Shown: positions 40,315 through 48,899, numbered from the stretch's first letter. The stretch is DNA of 64,000 nt from Muribaculaceae bacterium (GCA_022508985.1 JAFLUA010000003.1:1-64000); one strand, 5' to 3'. The notes: generated by a model not told the origin, from the sequence alone. Made by a program: numbers and translations.

Positions 40315-42516
40315 TTATTTCACATATACCTTTGTGGCTTCGCTGCCCTGGCGACGGATATAGATGCCTGCCGAGGGATTGAGAACCTTCACACCCTGGA
40401 GGTTGTAGTATTCAACGGCACCGTTGTTGCCTGCCGATACATTTTCGATTCCTGTCTGGGTGTCGCTGCCAAATTCAACGTTAATATTGCTGATGCGGCA
40501 TGTTCCAGTAGCTGTAAGAACCACCTTGGTGATGTTTTCATCAGAAACTGCCATGGCTTCACCGGCAGATGCGGTCCATTCGTCGCCTTTGTCGTTCAAT
40601 GAACCCGGTTGGTCATCTGCTAATGAATATGGTACGAAATTATTGTCATGAGTAAGCGTTATCTTAGTTAAGCTATAAGCAGAGGGGCACGTTACTGTCA
40701 TAGTTCCACCGTTGTAAGTTCTAAGGCTATTGCCATTTTTGTATATTGCAGAGCCATTTGTGCCTTTTGTGAGCACTATCGAGACGCCGTTTACAGTCAT
40801 TGTGATACCGTCTACTACAACATTAGCACCGTCGCCGGGATAAGCTACGTCAGTGCTACATTCAATATTAGCAAATTCCTCAGCAGAAGAGAAATCGAAC
40901 ATAGCACTTGTGCCTTCGACAGTCTTGATAGTATATTCAGCTTCTACAACGTCGCTGTCTTCCATGTCGTCGGCTGTTGCGTAAGCTTCAATGCTCATGT
41001 CTTCGGTAAGTATAATTGTAACGGGCGCTGTTTCTTCTGTCAGATCACCATCGTTGATGCAGTAAACGATAGTAGCACCTTCGGTATCACATGTAATAAC
41101 AAGTTCTGTTCCTTCGTAGTATGCGCCGCTTTCAAGGCTGAATTTCGGTGCAAATACTTGAGTGCTTTCGATGCTCGTGGGATATAATTGATATGTTTCG
41201 TTGAAAACTGAAACAAAGCCGGTGATTGTTAAGCCTTCGCCATTTTCATATCCGGGGACACCAAAGCGGTTGTAAAGAGCAACACTTTTGCTGTCGCTAT
41301 CGGTCATCGTTGCATTGACACCATTAACGTTAGAGATTTCTACTCCTTTAAACTTAACATACTTGTTAAGGTTTTCTTCTGTGAAGAAGCCGTCGATATT
41401 CCCAATTGTTGGTTCAATTACCTCTTCACCTGCAGTAGCTTCGCTAAGAGTGTATCCGGCTTTTACTTCCGGAAGACCATTGTAGTGTGTGAAGTTGCCT
41501 GAAAGTTTTGTGAAAGTGTCTCCTACTTTGTATGTTGGAGTTGAGTCTTTATAACCAAAGACAAGAATGAAATCTTCGCCATCGGTGAGATAGAGATAGG
41601 AATTACTGCCGGAGAAACCTTGATATACGTAGGTTAAGTCACAAGTAAGTACGAATTCTACATCTTTACCACTATAGGCCTCAAGAATTTGTGAAATAGA
41701 TGTTGCGAGCAGAGGCATTTCAACAACTCTTGTTGCAACGCGGCTTTGGTCGGCCCCTTTAACTGCGATAGCCTTTACAGTTGTCGTTTTTGTCAACTCA
41801 ATAGCTTGAGTATATTCTGTATCATTTTCTGTGGGGTCTTCGCCATCAAGAGTATAGTAGATCTTGGCTTCGTCGGTAGCGCATGTAATCTCTACTGAGT
41901 AGCTTGTAGCACCCGGGGTTACGGTGATAACCGGAGCCTCAACGGCAGAGGGTTGGCTGTTTACTGAACCATTTATAGTAATAGAATTCATGGCGAACCA
42001 ACCATTGTTAGTGGATACTCCATCTGGTTCAATATATAAGCGAACATATTGGTCGGTAACCGAAGTTGTAAGGGTAACCGTAACATCGGATGAAGCTGTC
42101 GTAAATGAGCTTAATGCCACAGATTCTTGGTTGGTCGTTTCTGCGAAATCAGATGTCGTAGATGTCTCTACATAGCAGTTTTTCCACTTGTCGTTTTGTC
42201 CGCTTTTAGTTTTATAACCACGAAGAACTACTTCTTCCATTGTGCCAGAGATGGGGAATGTAGAAACAATAATGCCTTCTTTAACATTGGATGCGGTCTT
42301 TGTGCCAAAGCGAATATCCGACCAGGCGTTATTATTGTTGCTAAAACCTGTGATGCTCCACACATCTGCTCCTTGCGTTAGTGTCCAAGTCTGGTTGTAT
42401 TGGTTAACCTCTTTTTGGTTTTCTGCCACACCAAACGTCAGGGTATACAAATTCTCAGCATTAGCGGCAAAAAGAGAGATAACCGCAAGTGCTAACGAAA
42501 GTAAAAGTTTTTTCAT
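40315..42516 (-). CDS. Secreted multidomain protein with chitobiase-like repeats and sorting tail
   Basis: 733 residues. MKKLLLSLALAVISLFAANA is a signal peptide. Two chitobiase/hexosaminidase C-terminal-like modules are visible: AKIYYTLDGEDPTENDTEYTQAIELTKTTTVKAIAVKG and ATIVYCINDGDLTEETAPVTIILTEDMSIEAYATADD. Between them is an OB-like segment (FTKLSGNFTHYNGLPEVKAGYTL). The last 30 residues (VEYYNLQGVKVLNPSAGIYIRRQG...KVYVK) resemble a type IX secretion sorting tail. Probably a cell-surface or released protein; no catalytic motif seen. A TACCTTTG -7 box lies at 42588-42595. Confidence 0.75.
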   Translation of the reverse strand: MKKLLLSLALAVISLFAANAENLYTLTFGVAENQKEVNQYNQTWTLTQGADVWSITGFSNNNNAWSDIRFGTKTASNVKEGIIVSTFPISGTMEEVVLRGYKTKSGQNDKWKNCYVETSTTSDFAETTNQESVALSSFTTASSDVTVTLTTSVTDQYVRLYIEPDGVSTNNGWFAMNSITINGSVNSQPSAVEAPVITVTPGATSYSVEITCATDEAKIYYTLDGEDPTENDTEYTQAIELTKTTTVKAIAVKGADQSRVATRVVEMPLLATSISQILEAYSGKDVEFVLTCDLTYVYQGFSGSNSYLYLTDGEDFILVFGYKDSTPTYKVGDTFTKLSGNFTHYNGLPEVKAGYTLSEATAGEEVIEPTIGNIDGFFTEENLNKYVKFKGVEISNVNGVNATMTDSDSKSVALYNRFGVPGYENGEGLTITGFVSVFNETYQLYPTSIESTQVFAPKFSLESGAYYEGTELVITCDTEGATIVYCINDGDLTEETAPVTIILTEDMSIEAYATADDMEDSDVVEAEYTIKTVEGTSAMFDFSSAEEFANIECSTDVAYPGDGANVVVDGITMTVNGVSIVLTKGTNGSAIYKNGNSLRTYNGGTMTVTCPSAYSLTKITLTHDNNFVPYSLADDQPGSLNDKGDEWTASAGEAMAVSDENITKVVLTATGTCRISNINVEFGSDTQTGIENVSAGNNGAVEYYNLQGVKVLNPSAGIYIRRQGSEATKVYVK

Positions 42517-42587
42517 AATAAATTGATTTAGGTTAAATTAAAAGGTTATTTTAAATATTATATACGTATTGTGTTTAGTTCGGATTG

Positions 42588-42595
42588 CAAAGGTA
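42588..42595 (-). promoter_or_regulatory. -7 box of the secreted-protein gene
   Basis: TACCTTTG on the minus strand, about 70 bases upstream of the start codon. Confidence 0.4.
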
Positions 42596-42701
42596 AGATT
42601 ATTTATTTGAATACGCTATTTTCTGCGATAAAAGTTCTCTACAATCTGCGTAAAATAATCAGGTTTTTTGCGACTATCTGCCTCGATTACACCGAAGGGA
42701 T

Positions 42702-43124
42702 TTATTGTAGCGATTGCGGGTCGATGATCTCGGTGTTGTTTATCCCTACAAAGTCTTTCACATTGAAAGTGAGTAAGGCCACCGACCCAAGCGACGTGTC
42801 TTCAATCATGAGGCGTATTATCATATCGACGAGGCTATATTTGTAGGGTAGCGTCGTTACGGCTTTCAATGCTCGTTCGCGATAGTTGTCGTCATTTACC
42901 AGTAGCACCTTGTTGGGGTCTTTCAGCAAGATGTTTAGGCTGTCGACTTGGTGATGCTTGTTTCGTATAAACCGAGTATTTAAGGTTTCGTACAACGACG
43001 GGAAAGGTATTATTATATTGTATTCATCTAACAGTTTTTTTATTACCTGAGAGTATGAATGTTTGTCGTCGCTTTCATCAAAAGCCGCATACCATATTCC
43101 GGTGTCGACTATCAAGCGTTTCAT
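42702..43124 (-). CDS. PIN-domain-like protein, probable ribonuclease
   Basis: 140 residues. LIVDTGIWYAAFD (Asp near 7), SLYETLNTRF (Glu), KYSLVDMIIRLMIED (Asp) and VALLTFNVKDF (Asp) give the four acidic positions of a PIN-type nuclease, the fold of VapC toxins. The start overlaps the upstream stop by four bases (ATGA), so the two proteins are made together. A toxin role is inferred from fold and pairing only. Confidence 0.75.
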   Translation of the reverse strand: MKRLIVDTGIWYAAFDESDDKHSYSQVIKKLLDEYNIIIPFPSLYETLNTRFIRNKHHQVDSLNILLKDPNKVLLVNDDNYRERALKAVTTLPYKYSLVDMIIRLMIEDTSLGSVALLTFNVKDFVGINNTEIIDPQSLQ

Positions 43125-43441
43125 TCGTCGTCGCCATCTTCATTCTTAGTGCCATAGCCCTCCCACGGGGTGCCGGAGCGCTTGCCATAGATAAACGAGC
43201 CCTTTACGTTGCCGCCGACAAATCGTATTATATATAGTTTGTTCCCCGGATTTAAGTCAATTTTACCGGTCAACTCATCGCGCAAAGCCTTGTCGATATC
43301 GTCTTTTCGAGTGCTATACGAGAAGAAAGCCACGCTATTGCCGCAGGGAACAGCATCGTGGTCGTCTAACCACTCGTATAAACTGCTATAGTCGCCACCA
43401 ACGCCCAAGTCGTATGACAGCCAATACTTGCGAGTTTCCAT
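43121..43441 (-). CDS. Cas2/SinR-like small protein paired with the PIN protein
   Basis: 106 residues. YWLSYDLGVGGDYSSLYEWLDDHDAVPCGNSVAFFSYS...IDKALRDELTGKIDLNPGNKLYIIRF has the beta-alpha-beta-beta-alpha-beta order of ferredoxin-like Cas2/VapD/SinR-family proteins, including the early Tyr-Asp. The tail is acidic. As first gene of a two-gene unit before a PIN protein it may be the antitoxin or a nuclease partner. The assignment rests on pattern only. Confidence 0.5.
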   Translation of the reverse strand: METRKYWLSYDLGVGGDYSSLYEWLDDHDAVPCGNSVAFFSYSTRKDDIDKALRDELTGKIDLNPGNKLYIIRFVGGNVKGSFIYGKRSGTPWEGYGTKNEDGDDE

Positions 43442-43474
43442 GTTTTTATTATCTTTAGGTAGAAGGTTTTAATG

Positions 43475-43506
43475 CAAAGATACAATTTATTATCATTGTA
43501 TGCAAA
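43475..43506 (-). promoter_or_regulatory. Promoter of the Cas2-like/PIN pair
   Basis: On the minus strand TTTG (43503-43506), 20 bases, TATCTTTG (43475-43482), 34 bases before the start codon: a full consensus match. Confidence 0.65.
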
Positions 43507-43594
43507 AATATTTTCCGCGGCCGGGCGCCTCGATGTGTGGCGGTGGAAAGCCGCGGAGCGGATAAAGGCTCGGAGAGCCGATAATTAGGAAAAT

Positions 43595-43748
43595 CGACGA
43601 AGTCGCTTGAGAAGCAAGAAACCGACGAAGTCGCTTGAGAACATTAAAAAATTAGAGATGACTCAAGAAACCGACGAAGTCGCTTGAGAAGCAAGAAACC
43701 GACGAAGTCGCTTGAGAACATTAAAAAATTAAAGATGACTCAAGAATT
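43595..43748. repeat. Two 77-bp tandem repeats with an internal 28-bp repeat
   Basis: CGACGAAGTCGCTTGAGA occurs four times, at about 43595, 43623, 43672 and 43700. The larger unit of 77 bases is duplicated almost exactly. Each CGAC-GAA-GTCG can form a small hairpin, and CTTGAG pairs with CTCAAG across the AT-rich part of each unit. No spacer diversity, so it is not a CRISPR array. Confidence 0.85.
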
Positions 43749-43771
43749 GATACAAGTTATTTGTATCTTTG
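43749..43771 (+). promoter_or_regulatory. Operator-like palindrome overlapping the -7 box of the WYL operon
   Basis: GATACAA, GTTAT, TTGTATC is a perfect inverted repeat (43749-43767). The -7 box TATCTTTG (43764-43771) overlaps its right arm, so a bound repressor would block transcription. The WYL protein encoded next is the natural candidate. Confidence 0.55.
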
Positions 43772-43847
43772 TAGCCGACGATCACTTCAAGCTCACAGGC
43801 GAGCTCGCAAGGCTCGGTTGTCGTTAGTAACTTCAATAATCAAGAGG

Positions 43848-44756
43848 ATGACTCAGACTGAAAAATACATTTGGCTTATCGACACGATATATAAGGCAAA
43901 GAAGATTTCTTTGGAGGATATATCGCAGCAATGGCGCGACTATGCCGGGCTGAACGCAGATGAAAAACTGCATCGGGCCACTTTCAACCGTTGGAAAGAT
44001 GAGATTTTTTCGCAATTCGGCATAATGATTTCCTGTAAGAGAGCCGGGGGCTATAAATACTATATCGAGAATCCGGAAGTAATAGAGGAAAACAAGCTCA
44101 ATAAATGGATGCTCGACACTATCGCCACCGGTAATCTTATCAACAGCAATATTTCTATCAGCGACAGGATTTTAGTTAATAAAATTCCGTCGGGCAACGA
44201 TCATCTGAAAAGCATTATCGACGCGCTTAAGAATAACGCCAGGATAGAAATTACGTATCAGCAGTTCGACCTCGATAGCCATACCTTTGCAATCAATCCA
44301 TACTGCTTGAAATTGTTTGAAAATCGGTGGTATGTGTTAGGGAAAAATAATTGGGGGCAAATAAAAATCTACTGTCTTGACAGAATATTGAAAATAAAAA
44401 TGTTGGACGCACGTTTTGCTATGCCCAAAAACTTTGACGCTGAAAGATTTTTTGCCCCATTCTTCGGAGTTGTCATAGCCGATGATGAAACCAAACCCAC
44501 AAAAATAGTGCTTCGGGCGTATGATGTTCATCGTCATTACATTGCGAGTCTGCCTTTGCACGACAGTCAACGGCTGATAGAAGATACGGGCGAGTACGCC
44601 GACTTCGAGTTATACGTTGCACCGACGTATGACCTCGTAATGAAACTTCTGTCTTTCGGGGCAACGATAGAAGTGATAAAGCCGGTCTCGCTGCGAAACA
44701 CGATGCGAGGCTGGGTCTCGGAGTTATATGAAATGTATTCAAATCGTCTTTCATAA
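43848..44756 (+). CDS. WYL-domain transcriptional regulator
   Basis: 302 residues from MTQTEKYIWLIDTIYKAKKISLEDISQQW at 43848. A DNA-binding helix region (HRATFNRWKDEIFSQFGIMISCKR) is followed by the WYL domain: IEITYQQFDLDSHTFAINPYCLKLFENRWYVLGKNNWGQIKIYCLDRIL. It heads a three-gene unit with an ADP-ribosylglycohydrolase and a DnaQ-like exonuclease, and a palindrome overlaps its promoter. WYL regulators commonly respond to nucleic-acid ligands or nucleotides, which fits the downstream enzymes. Confidence 0.88.
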   Translation: MTQTEKYIWLIDTIYKAKKISLEDISQQWRDYAGLNADEKLHRATFNRWKDEIFSQFGIMISCKRAGGYKYYIENPEVIEENKLNKWMLDTIATGNLINSNISISDRILVNKIPSGNDHLKSIIDALKNNARIEITYQQFDLDSHTFAINPYCLKLFENRWYVLGKNNWGQIKIYCLDRILKIKMLDARFAMPKNFDAERFFAPFFGVVIADDETKPTKIVLRAYDVHRHYIASLPLHDSQRLIEDTGEYADFELYVAPTYDLVMKLLSFGATIEVIKPVSLRNTMRGWVSELYEMYSNRLS

Positions 44757-44803
44757 TCGAAAGGCGATGTTTAGAGTTCAATGTTTTAAAGTTGATAGGA
44801 ATA

Positions 44804-45601
44804 ATGATAGGAGCAATAATTGGCGATATCGTAGGTTCGGACTACGAATTTAATAATACATCGGATTATAATTTTCCGCTCTTCGCCGAGGGAAGCGATT
44901 TTACCGACGACACTATCTGCACCGTTGCCGTGGCAGACGCTATTTTGAATAACCTCGATTATCAGACGGCAATGAGGAAATGGTGCCGTCGTTTTCCACA
45001 TCCTAAAGGGGAATATGGTAGCTTTTTTCTCAACTGGGTGATGCGGCCCGATCCATACCCGTATAATAGTTTCGGGAATGGCTCGGCAATGCGAGTAAGC
45101 CCTGTGGCATGGCTTTTTGACAACGAGCAAGATGTAATGGAGCAAGCCGAGGCATCGGCTGCCATTACGCATAATCATCCGGAGGGAATAAAAGGGGCCG
45201 TGGCCATAGCTGTGGCAATATTCCGAATGAGAAAGGCCGAAAAGAAAGAGGGCCACATTTTTGAAGAAGTGGCTAAAGAATTTTACGGAGAAGATGTTTT
45301 CAACAATCTTCCGGAGAAAGGCTTTTTCGACGTGACGTGTCAAGGATGTGTGCCGTTGGCACTGTTTCTGGCCTCACTTTCATCAGATTTTGAAGATGCC
45401 ATCAGAATGACAGTAGCCTACGGAGGAGATACCGACACACTCGGAGCGATAGTCGGGTCGCTTGCAGAAGCGCAGTATACGATACCTGAATTGATGAAGC
45501 AGAAGGCGAAAACTTATCTTCCGGCAGAAATGATAGATATTTTAACTCAATTTGAGGAGAACAATCGACAGCGTCGCTTTGGACCGCTGAAAAATAATTA
45601 A
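44804..45601 (+). CDS. ADP-ribosylglycohydrolase family protein
   Basis: 265 residues from the ATG at 44804, preceded by TAGGA; a TTG 12 bases upstream is unlikely. FTDDTICTVAVADAIL (metal site 1), NGSAMRVSPVAW and AYGGDTDTLGAIVGSLAEA (metal site 2) are the ARH/DraG signatures. The enzyme removes ADP-ribose from proteins, nucleic acids or small molecules with two Mg ions. The target is not visible. In this operon it could act in stress, phage or toxin reversal. It ends 13 bases before the exonuclease gene. Confidence 0.9.
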   Translation: MIGAIIGDIVGSDYEFNNTSDYNFPLFAEGSDFTDDTICTVAVADAILNNLDYQTAMRKWCRRFPHPKGEYGSFFLNWVMRPDPYPYNSFGNGSAMRVSPVAWLFDNEQDVMEQAEASAAITHNHPEGIKGAVAIAVAIFRMRKAEKKEGHIFEEVAKEFYGEDVFNNLPEKGFFDVTCQGCVPLALFLASLSSDFEDAIRMTVAYGGDTDTLGAIVGSLAEAQYTIPELMKQKAKTYLPAEMIDILTQFEENNRQRRFGPLKNN

Positions 45602-45614
45602 AAGGCCAAAGAAC

Positions 45615-46103
45615 ATGAAAGACTTTGCAGCGATAGATTTTGAAACAGCCAACGGCCGCCGGTCGAGCGTGTGCAGTGTAGGCATAGTGATAGTGCGCGG
45701 GGGTGAGATTGTAGACAGATTCTATAGTTTGATACAGCCCTCCCCTAATTATTATACAGAATGGACGACAGAAGTTCACGGCCTGACTCGCAAGGATACC
45801 GACGGGCAACCAAGCTTCCCCGAAGTGTGGGCGCAAGTGGCAGAGCGAATCAAAGGGTTGCCATTAGTGGCTCATAATCGGCCCTTTGATGAAGGATGCC
45901 TCCGGGCCGTCTTCGAGGAGTTTGGCATGGTTTATCCGGAATATAAATTTTATTGCACACTCGCAGCTTCTCGTCGGCACCTGAGACTACCCAACCATCA
46001 ACTACATACCGTTTCGGCCGCCTGCGGTTATTACTTAGAGAAGCATCATCACGCCCTTGCCGACGCCGAAGCCTGTGCCGCGATAGCTTTGAAAATTTTA
46101 TAA
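45615..46103 (+). CDS. DnaQ-like 3'-5' exonuclease (DEDDh)
   Basis: 162 residues. AAIDFETANGRRSSVCSVGIV (Asp-Glu), PLVAHNRPFDEGCL (Asp) and HHALADAEACAAIAL (His-Asp) give the DEDDh catalytic set. Single-domain exonucleases of this kind trim DNA or RNA 3' ends; the substrate is not known. There is no BRCT or polymerase part. Its place behind the ADP-ribosylglycohydrolase suggests a shared nucleic-acid or nucleotide processing job. Confidence 0.9.
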   Translation: MKDFAAIDFETANGRRSSVCSVGIVIVRGGEIVDRFYSLIQPSPNYYTEWTTEVHGLTRKDTDGQPSFPEVWAQVAERIKGLPLVAHNRPFDEGCLRAVFEEFGMVYPEYKFYCTLAASRRHLRLPNHQLHTVSAACGYYLEKHHHALADAEACAAIALKIL

Positions 46104-46154
46104 AAATATGGGGCCGGAAAATTTAGTGGCATAGCCGCGGGAGTTGAAAGAATA

Positions 46155-46269
46155 GTCCATAATCTTGTGGGGGTGGTAGAACCATCCATTCTCGGCTGCA
46201 CTCGGCACACCTGGAGCAAGCTCCGTTCTGCACCCTTTTTTGCACGGGAATTGCCACAAAATTATGGAC
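46155..46269. repeat. 115-bp MITE-like element with 16-bp inverted ends
   Basis: GTCCATAATCTTGTGG at the left pairs with CCACAAAATTATGGAC at the right, 15 of 16 bases complementary. The interior has no coding frame and has short internal inverted repeats. No target-site duplication was seen, so it may be a folded RNA rather than a mobile element. Confidence 0.5.
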
Positions 46270-46306
46270 CGCAACTGTTGCTAAAAGACGCAAACAGGTC
46301 AGTGAG

Positions 46307-48145
46307 TTATTTACTCGTTATGTTGATTCTATTATTTTGCTTGTCAACCGACATCGATGCAATGGTTTCAGGGCTTAATGCTTTCATTTCCTCCGCGCTG
46401 ATTTTCTTGCCGTCAAGATAAATTTCGGTGTTTGCGCTAATGCTTGAATTTGGGGAGCTCATAATTTCCTTCATAGCTTCTCCACGAGTCATAGTGCCTA
46501 CTCCCGTTACTCTAATCTCCTTATTTTCATCTGTTTTTATCCTCAACTGCGACGAAGCATCTGTCGTTACATCGTTTTTGTCGTGTGTATGAATAACAAC
46601 AAGATTTTGCTCTCTGTTTACTATAACAGATTCAATGTCATTGGGGTTTAGCGACTTCATTTCCTCCTCGCTGATTTTCTTACCGTCGAGATAAATTTCC
46701 TTGTCGTATGACGGCGTTGCCGAATAATGATTTACCGGTTGGGAGGTCCTAATCTGTATCTTGTCTGAGATAGAGTCACTCACCGGAGTATGCCTAACCT
46801 TGGGAGAATCGGTGTTGTCGTCACCAGACTTTATTGATGCGATGCCTGTCGTCTTAAAGGTAAAAGGCATTGTATAGGTAACACTGATTGCCTTACCATC
46901 TTTTTCTCGCGGCGTGAATTTCTTTTTAATTGAATTCACAACGCGTAAGATTTCAGAATCAAACAATTCATAACCGGAGGATTTCACAATCTTGGCATCT
47001 GTCAGATAGCCCTCGGCATTAATTGTGAATTGAGCGATTGCCCGCGCTTCTATATTTTCTTTTTCAAGGCTCTTGGGATACTGTACACTATTTAGTATTT
47101 CCCAATAGAGTTCAGGGTAATACCGGCTCAGCTCAGCCGTAGTTCCGACTTGATTGCTCTGTGTCGCTCGTGCCGCAGCACCTCCGATTTTACCATCCGG
47201 TAAATTTTCATTACCTTTGTCGAGCGATACGTCGCTGTTGCTGATTGTTGATACTGCAGCTTTCACTGCTGGCACAGTGGCCACTCCGAGTGCCAATGCG
47301 ACCATCGGCACAAGTGCAAGGGCTTTTAGCTTACTCCCTGCACTACTTTTTGATTTGTACATCATGGTGATACGTTTTTTAAGTTTACTATGATTTATGC
47401 TGTTGGCTAAGGACGGGAATCTGGAGCCAACAGCTTTTTTTATTAACAGCATTTGATATTCCTGCGGATTATGACCACCCGATATTACGGCCATATCTGC
47501 TTGATACTCATGGACGAGCATTAATTCGTCGCGCATAAGCCATACCGCTGGATTAAACCAGTTGACAATGCAGGCAATCTGTGCGATTAATAAATCGAGC
47601 CAATGATATGAATCTATGTGTTTGAGTTCATGTGCGATAATAGCCGAGCTTTGATTGTCAAAATCCTTTCGGTTTATAACAACATATCGCATCCAACTGA
47701 ACGGCGCAATCTTGTCATTATCTATTATGACTAAGGTGTAACCGTCTTTTTTTAAGCTTTCTCCAGAGTGTATAACTCGAACAATTCTTATCCAAGTTAT
47801 AATAGTTTTTACGGCGACAATGGAGGCTCCAATCATAAAAAACCAAATAAGAATTGTTCCCCATACCGGTTGCGTGGCATGTTGTTCGGCAGACTGAACA
47901 GTGGTAGCTTCAATTAAGTTTTCAACGCCTGTTATATCTATTTTGGGTTGCGTTATGTGCAGTTCAATAATCTTGCTGAAAAAATTATAAATCGGATAGG
48001 CAGAGAATGAGAATAAATAAATTACCAACAATAATCCTCGATTAAAGCTGTGTTGATTTTCTCGTGCTATAAAGAGCTTATAGACAAGGTACATAGCGAA
48101 TAAAACAAGACCGCCGACTATTGAGTATGCAAGTAATTTACCCAT
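46307..48145 (-). CDS. M56/BlaR1-type membrane peptidase with a TonB C-terminal domain
   Basis: 612 residues. Membrane helices near 5-25, 35-55, 95-120 and 275-290. The zinc-peptidase motif HELKH lies at about residue 170, with YQADMAV carrying the next ligands. A TonB C-terminal-like domain follows (AIAQFTINAEGYLTDAKIVKSSGYELFDSEILRVVNSIKKKFTP). The tail has two near-copies of a 30-residue unit beginning EIYLDGKKIS. By family it senses an envelope signal and cleaves the BlaI-type repressor. It overlaps that repressor gene by eight bases. Confidence 0.88.
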   Translation of the reverse strand: MGKLLAYSIVGGLVLFAMYLVYKLFIARENQHSFNRGLLLVIYLFSFSAYPIYNFFSKIIELHITQPKIDITGVENLIEATTVQSAEQHATQPVWGTILIWFFMIGASIVAVKTIITWIRIVRVIHSGESLKKDGYTLVIIDNDKIAPFSWMRYVVINRKDFDNQSSAIIAHELKHIDSYHWLDLLIAQIACIVNWFNPAVWLMRDELMLVHEYQADMAVISGGHNPQEYQMLLIKKAVGSRFPSLANSINHSKLKKRITMMYKSKSSAGSKLKALALVPMVALALGVATVPAVKAAVSTISNSDVSLDKGNENLPDGKIGGAAARATQSNQVGTTAELSRYYPELYWEILNSVQYPKSLEKENIEARAIAQFTINAEGYLTDAKIVKSSGYELFDSEILRVVNSIKKKFTPREKDGKAISVTYTMPFTFKTTGIASIKSGDDNTDSPKVRHTPVSDSISDKIQIRTSQPVNHYSATPSYDKEIYLDGKKISEEEMKSLNPNDIESVIVNREQNLVVIHTHDKNDVTTDASSQLRIKTDENKEIRVTGVGTMTRGEAMKEIMSSPNSSISANTEIYLDGKKISAEEMKALSPETIASMSVDKQNNRINITSK

Positions 48146-48524
48146 TATTCTTCCCTTTGTTTTCTATGAGTGCAAGTAGTTCTTTTAATTCGGTTGCTGA
48201 AATTTTATCTTCTTCAACTAGAGCCGACACTGCGCCGTAATAGCTTCCGCCAAAATAATTTTTGATAAAGTCTCCAAAACTTTTATTGCGGAAGTTTTCC
48301 TTTTTTACCATCGAAAAAAACTGAAAAGAGCCGGCGATTTCGGTATGTCCTACGAAACCTTTTGCCTCCAACCTCTTCATAACGGTTGATACCGTATTGA
48401 AGTGTGGCTTGGGTTCGGGATAAAACTCAATGAGTTTGCTTATCAGAATCGGTTCGTGTGCCCAAAGAAGCTGCATCAGCTCCTCCTCTTTCGGTGTCAG
48501 TTGATTGTTGTCTCTCTTTTTCAT
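48138..48524 (-). CDS. BlaI/MecI/CopY-family repressor
   Basis: 128 residues. The winged helix LTPKEEELMQLLWAHEPILISKLIEFYPEPKPHFNTVSTVMKRLEAKGFVGHTEIAGSFQFFSMV is typical of BlaI and MecI, followed by a helical dimer part with SALVEEDKISATELKELLALIENK. It represses its own operon until cleaved through the M56 partner. Three palindromes of the form AACTA-N6-TAGTT lie directly upstream. No beta-lactamase gene is nearby, so the target is probably envelope stress. Confidence 0.92.
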   Translation of the reverse strand: MKKRDNNQLTPKEEELMQLLWAHEPILISKLIEFYPEPKPHFNTVSTVMKRLEAKGFVGHTEIAGSFQFFSMVKKENFRNKSFGDFIKNYFGGSYYGAVSALVEEDKISATELKELLALIENKGKNNG

Positions 48525-48621
48525 AACTATTTTATTAGTTCACGCCGCAAATATAGCAACTATTTTTGTAGTTGCAATGCCGCGTCGCAACTTTTGACAT
48601 TTATTAACTATTAAAATAGTT
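48525..48621 (-). promoter_or_regulatory. Three BlaI-type operators and the promoter they cover
   Basis: AACTA-N6-TAGTT occurs at 48525-48540, 48558-48573 (extended to GCAACTA/TAGTTGC) and 48606-48621. The -7 box TATATTTG is at 48548-48555 (minus) and ATTG stands 19 bases away at 48575-48578, so the middle operator fills the spacer. BlaI-family operators have an ACTA core with dyad symmetry, which fits. Confidence 0.75.
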
Positions 48622-48868
48622 TTGTCCAAAAGTTCGTTCAAAAACACCTGGCCAATCGGTCTCGCGGGAAATTCACACATCGCTGAGCTTGCGGCACTCG
48701 CCGGAAGCAAGGATTTTAGAGTATCGACCTTTGGCGCGACTTCACGCCGCCTCTTTGATTACTATTGTTTGAGGTCACAAATCGTGACCTCATTTTGCTC
48801 CGTATCAAGTAAGACATATAGTTTGAAAATTTTTCCTGCCCAGTAATTCCCAAAAAAACTTCTCGGTT

Positions 48869-48899
48869 ATTGTTTGTCCATCTTTTTTTTGTAATTTTG
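48869..48899 (+). promoter_or_regulatory. Promoter of the cobalamin uptake locus
   Basis: TAATTTTG at 48892-48899, with ATTG 19 bases upstream at 48869-48872. The predicted start near 48906 coincides with the 5' end of the riboswitch. Confidence 0.6.

Noticed and set aside
43595-43748. Possible CRISPR array
   Set aside because: Repeats are tandem with identical intervening sequence, no unique spacers, and no cas genes apart from a Cas2-like fold in a PIN pair.
44786-45343. Minus-strand open frame of 185 codons
   Set aside because: It is antisense to the ADP-ribosylglycohydrolase gene, which has complete signatures.
48622-48846. Small plus-strand frame before the riboswitch
   Set aside because: No start-site support, no family resemblance, and it lies between two mapped regulatory regions.
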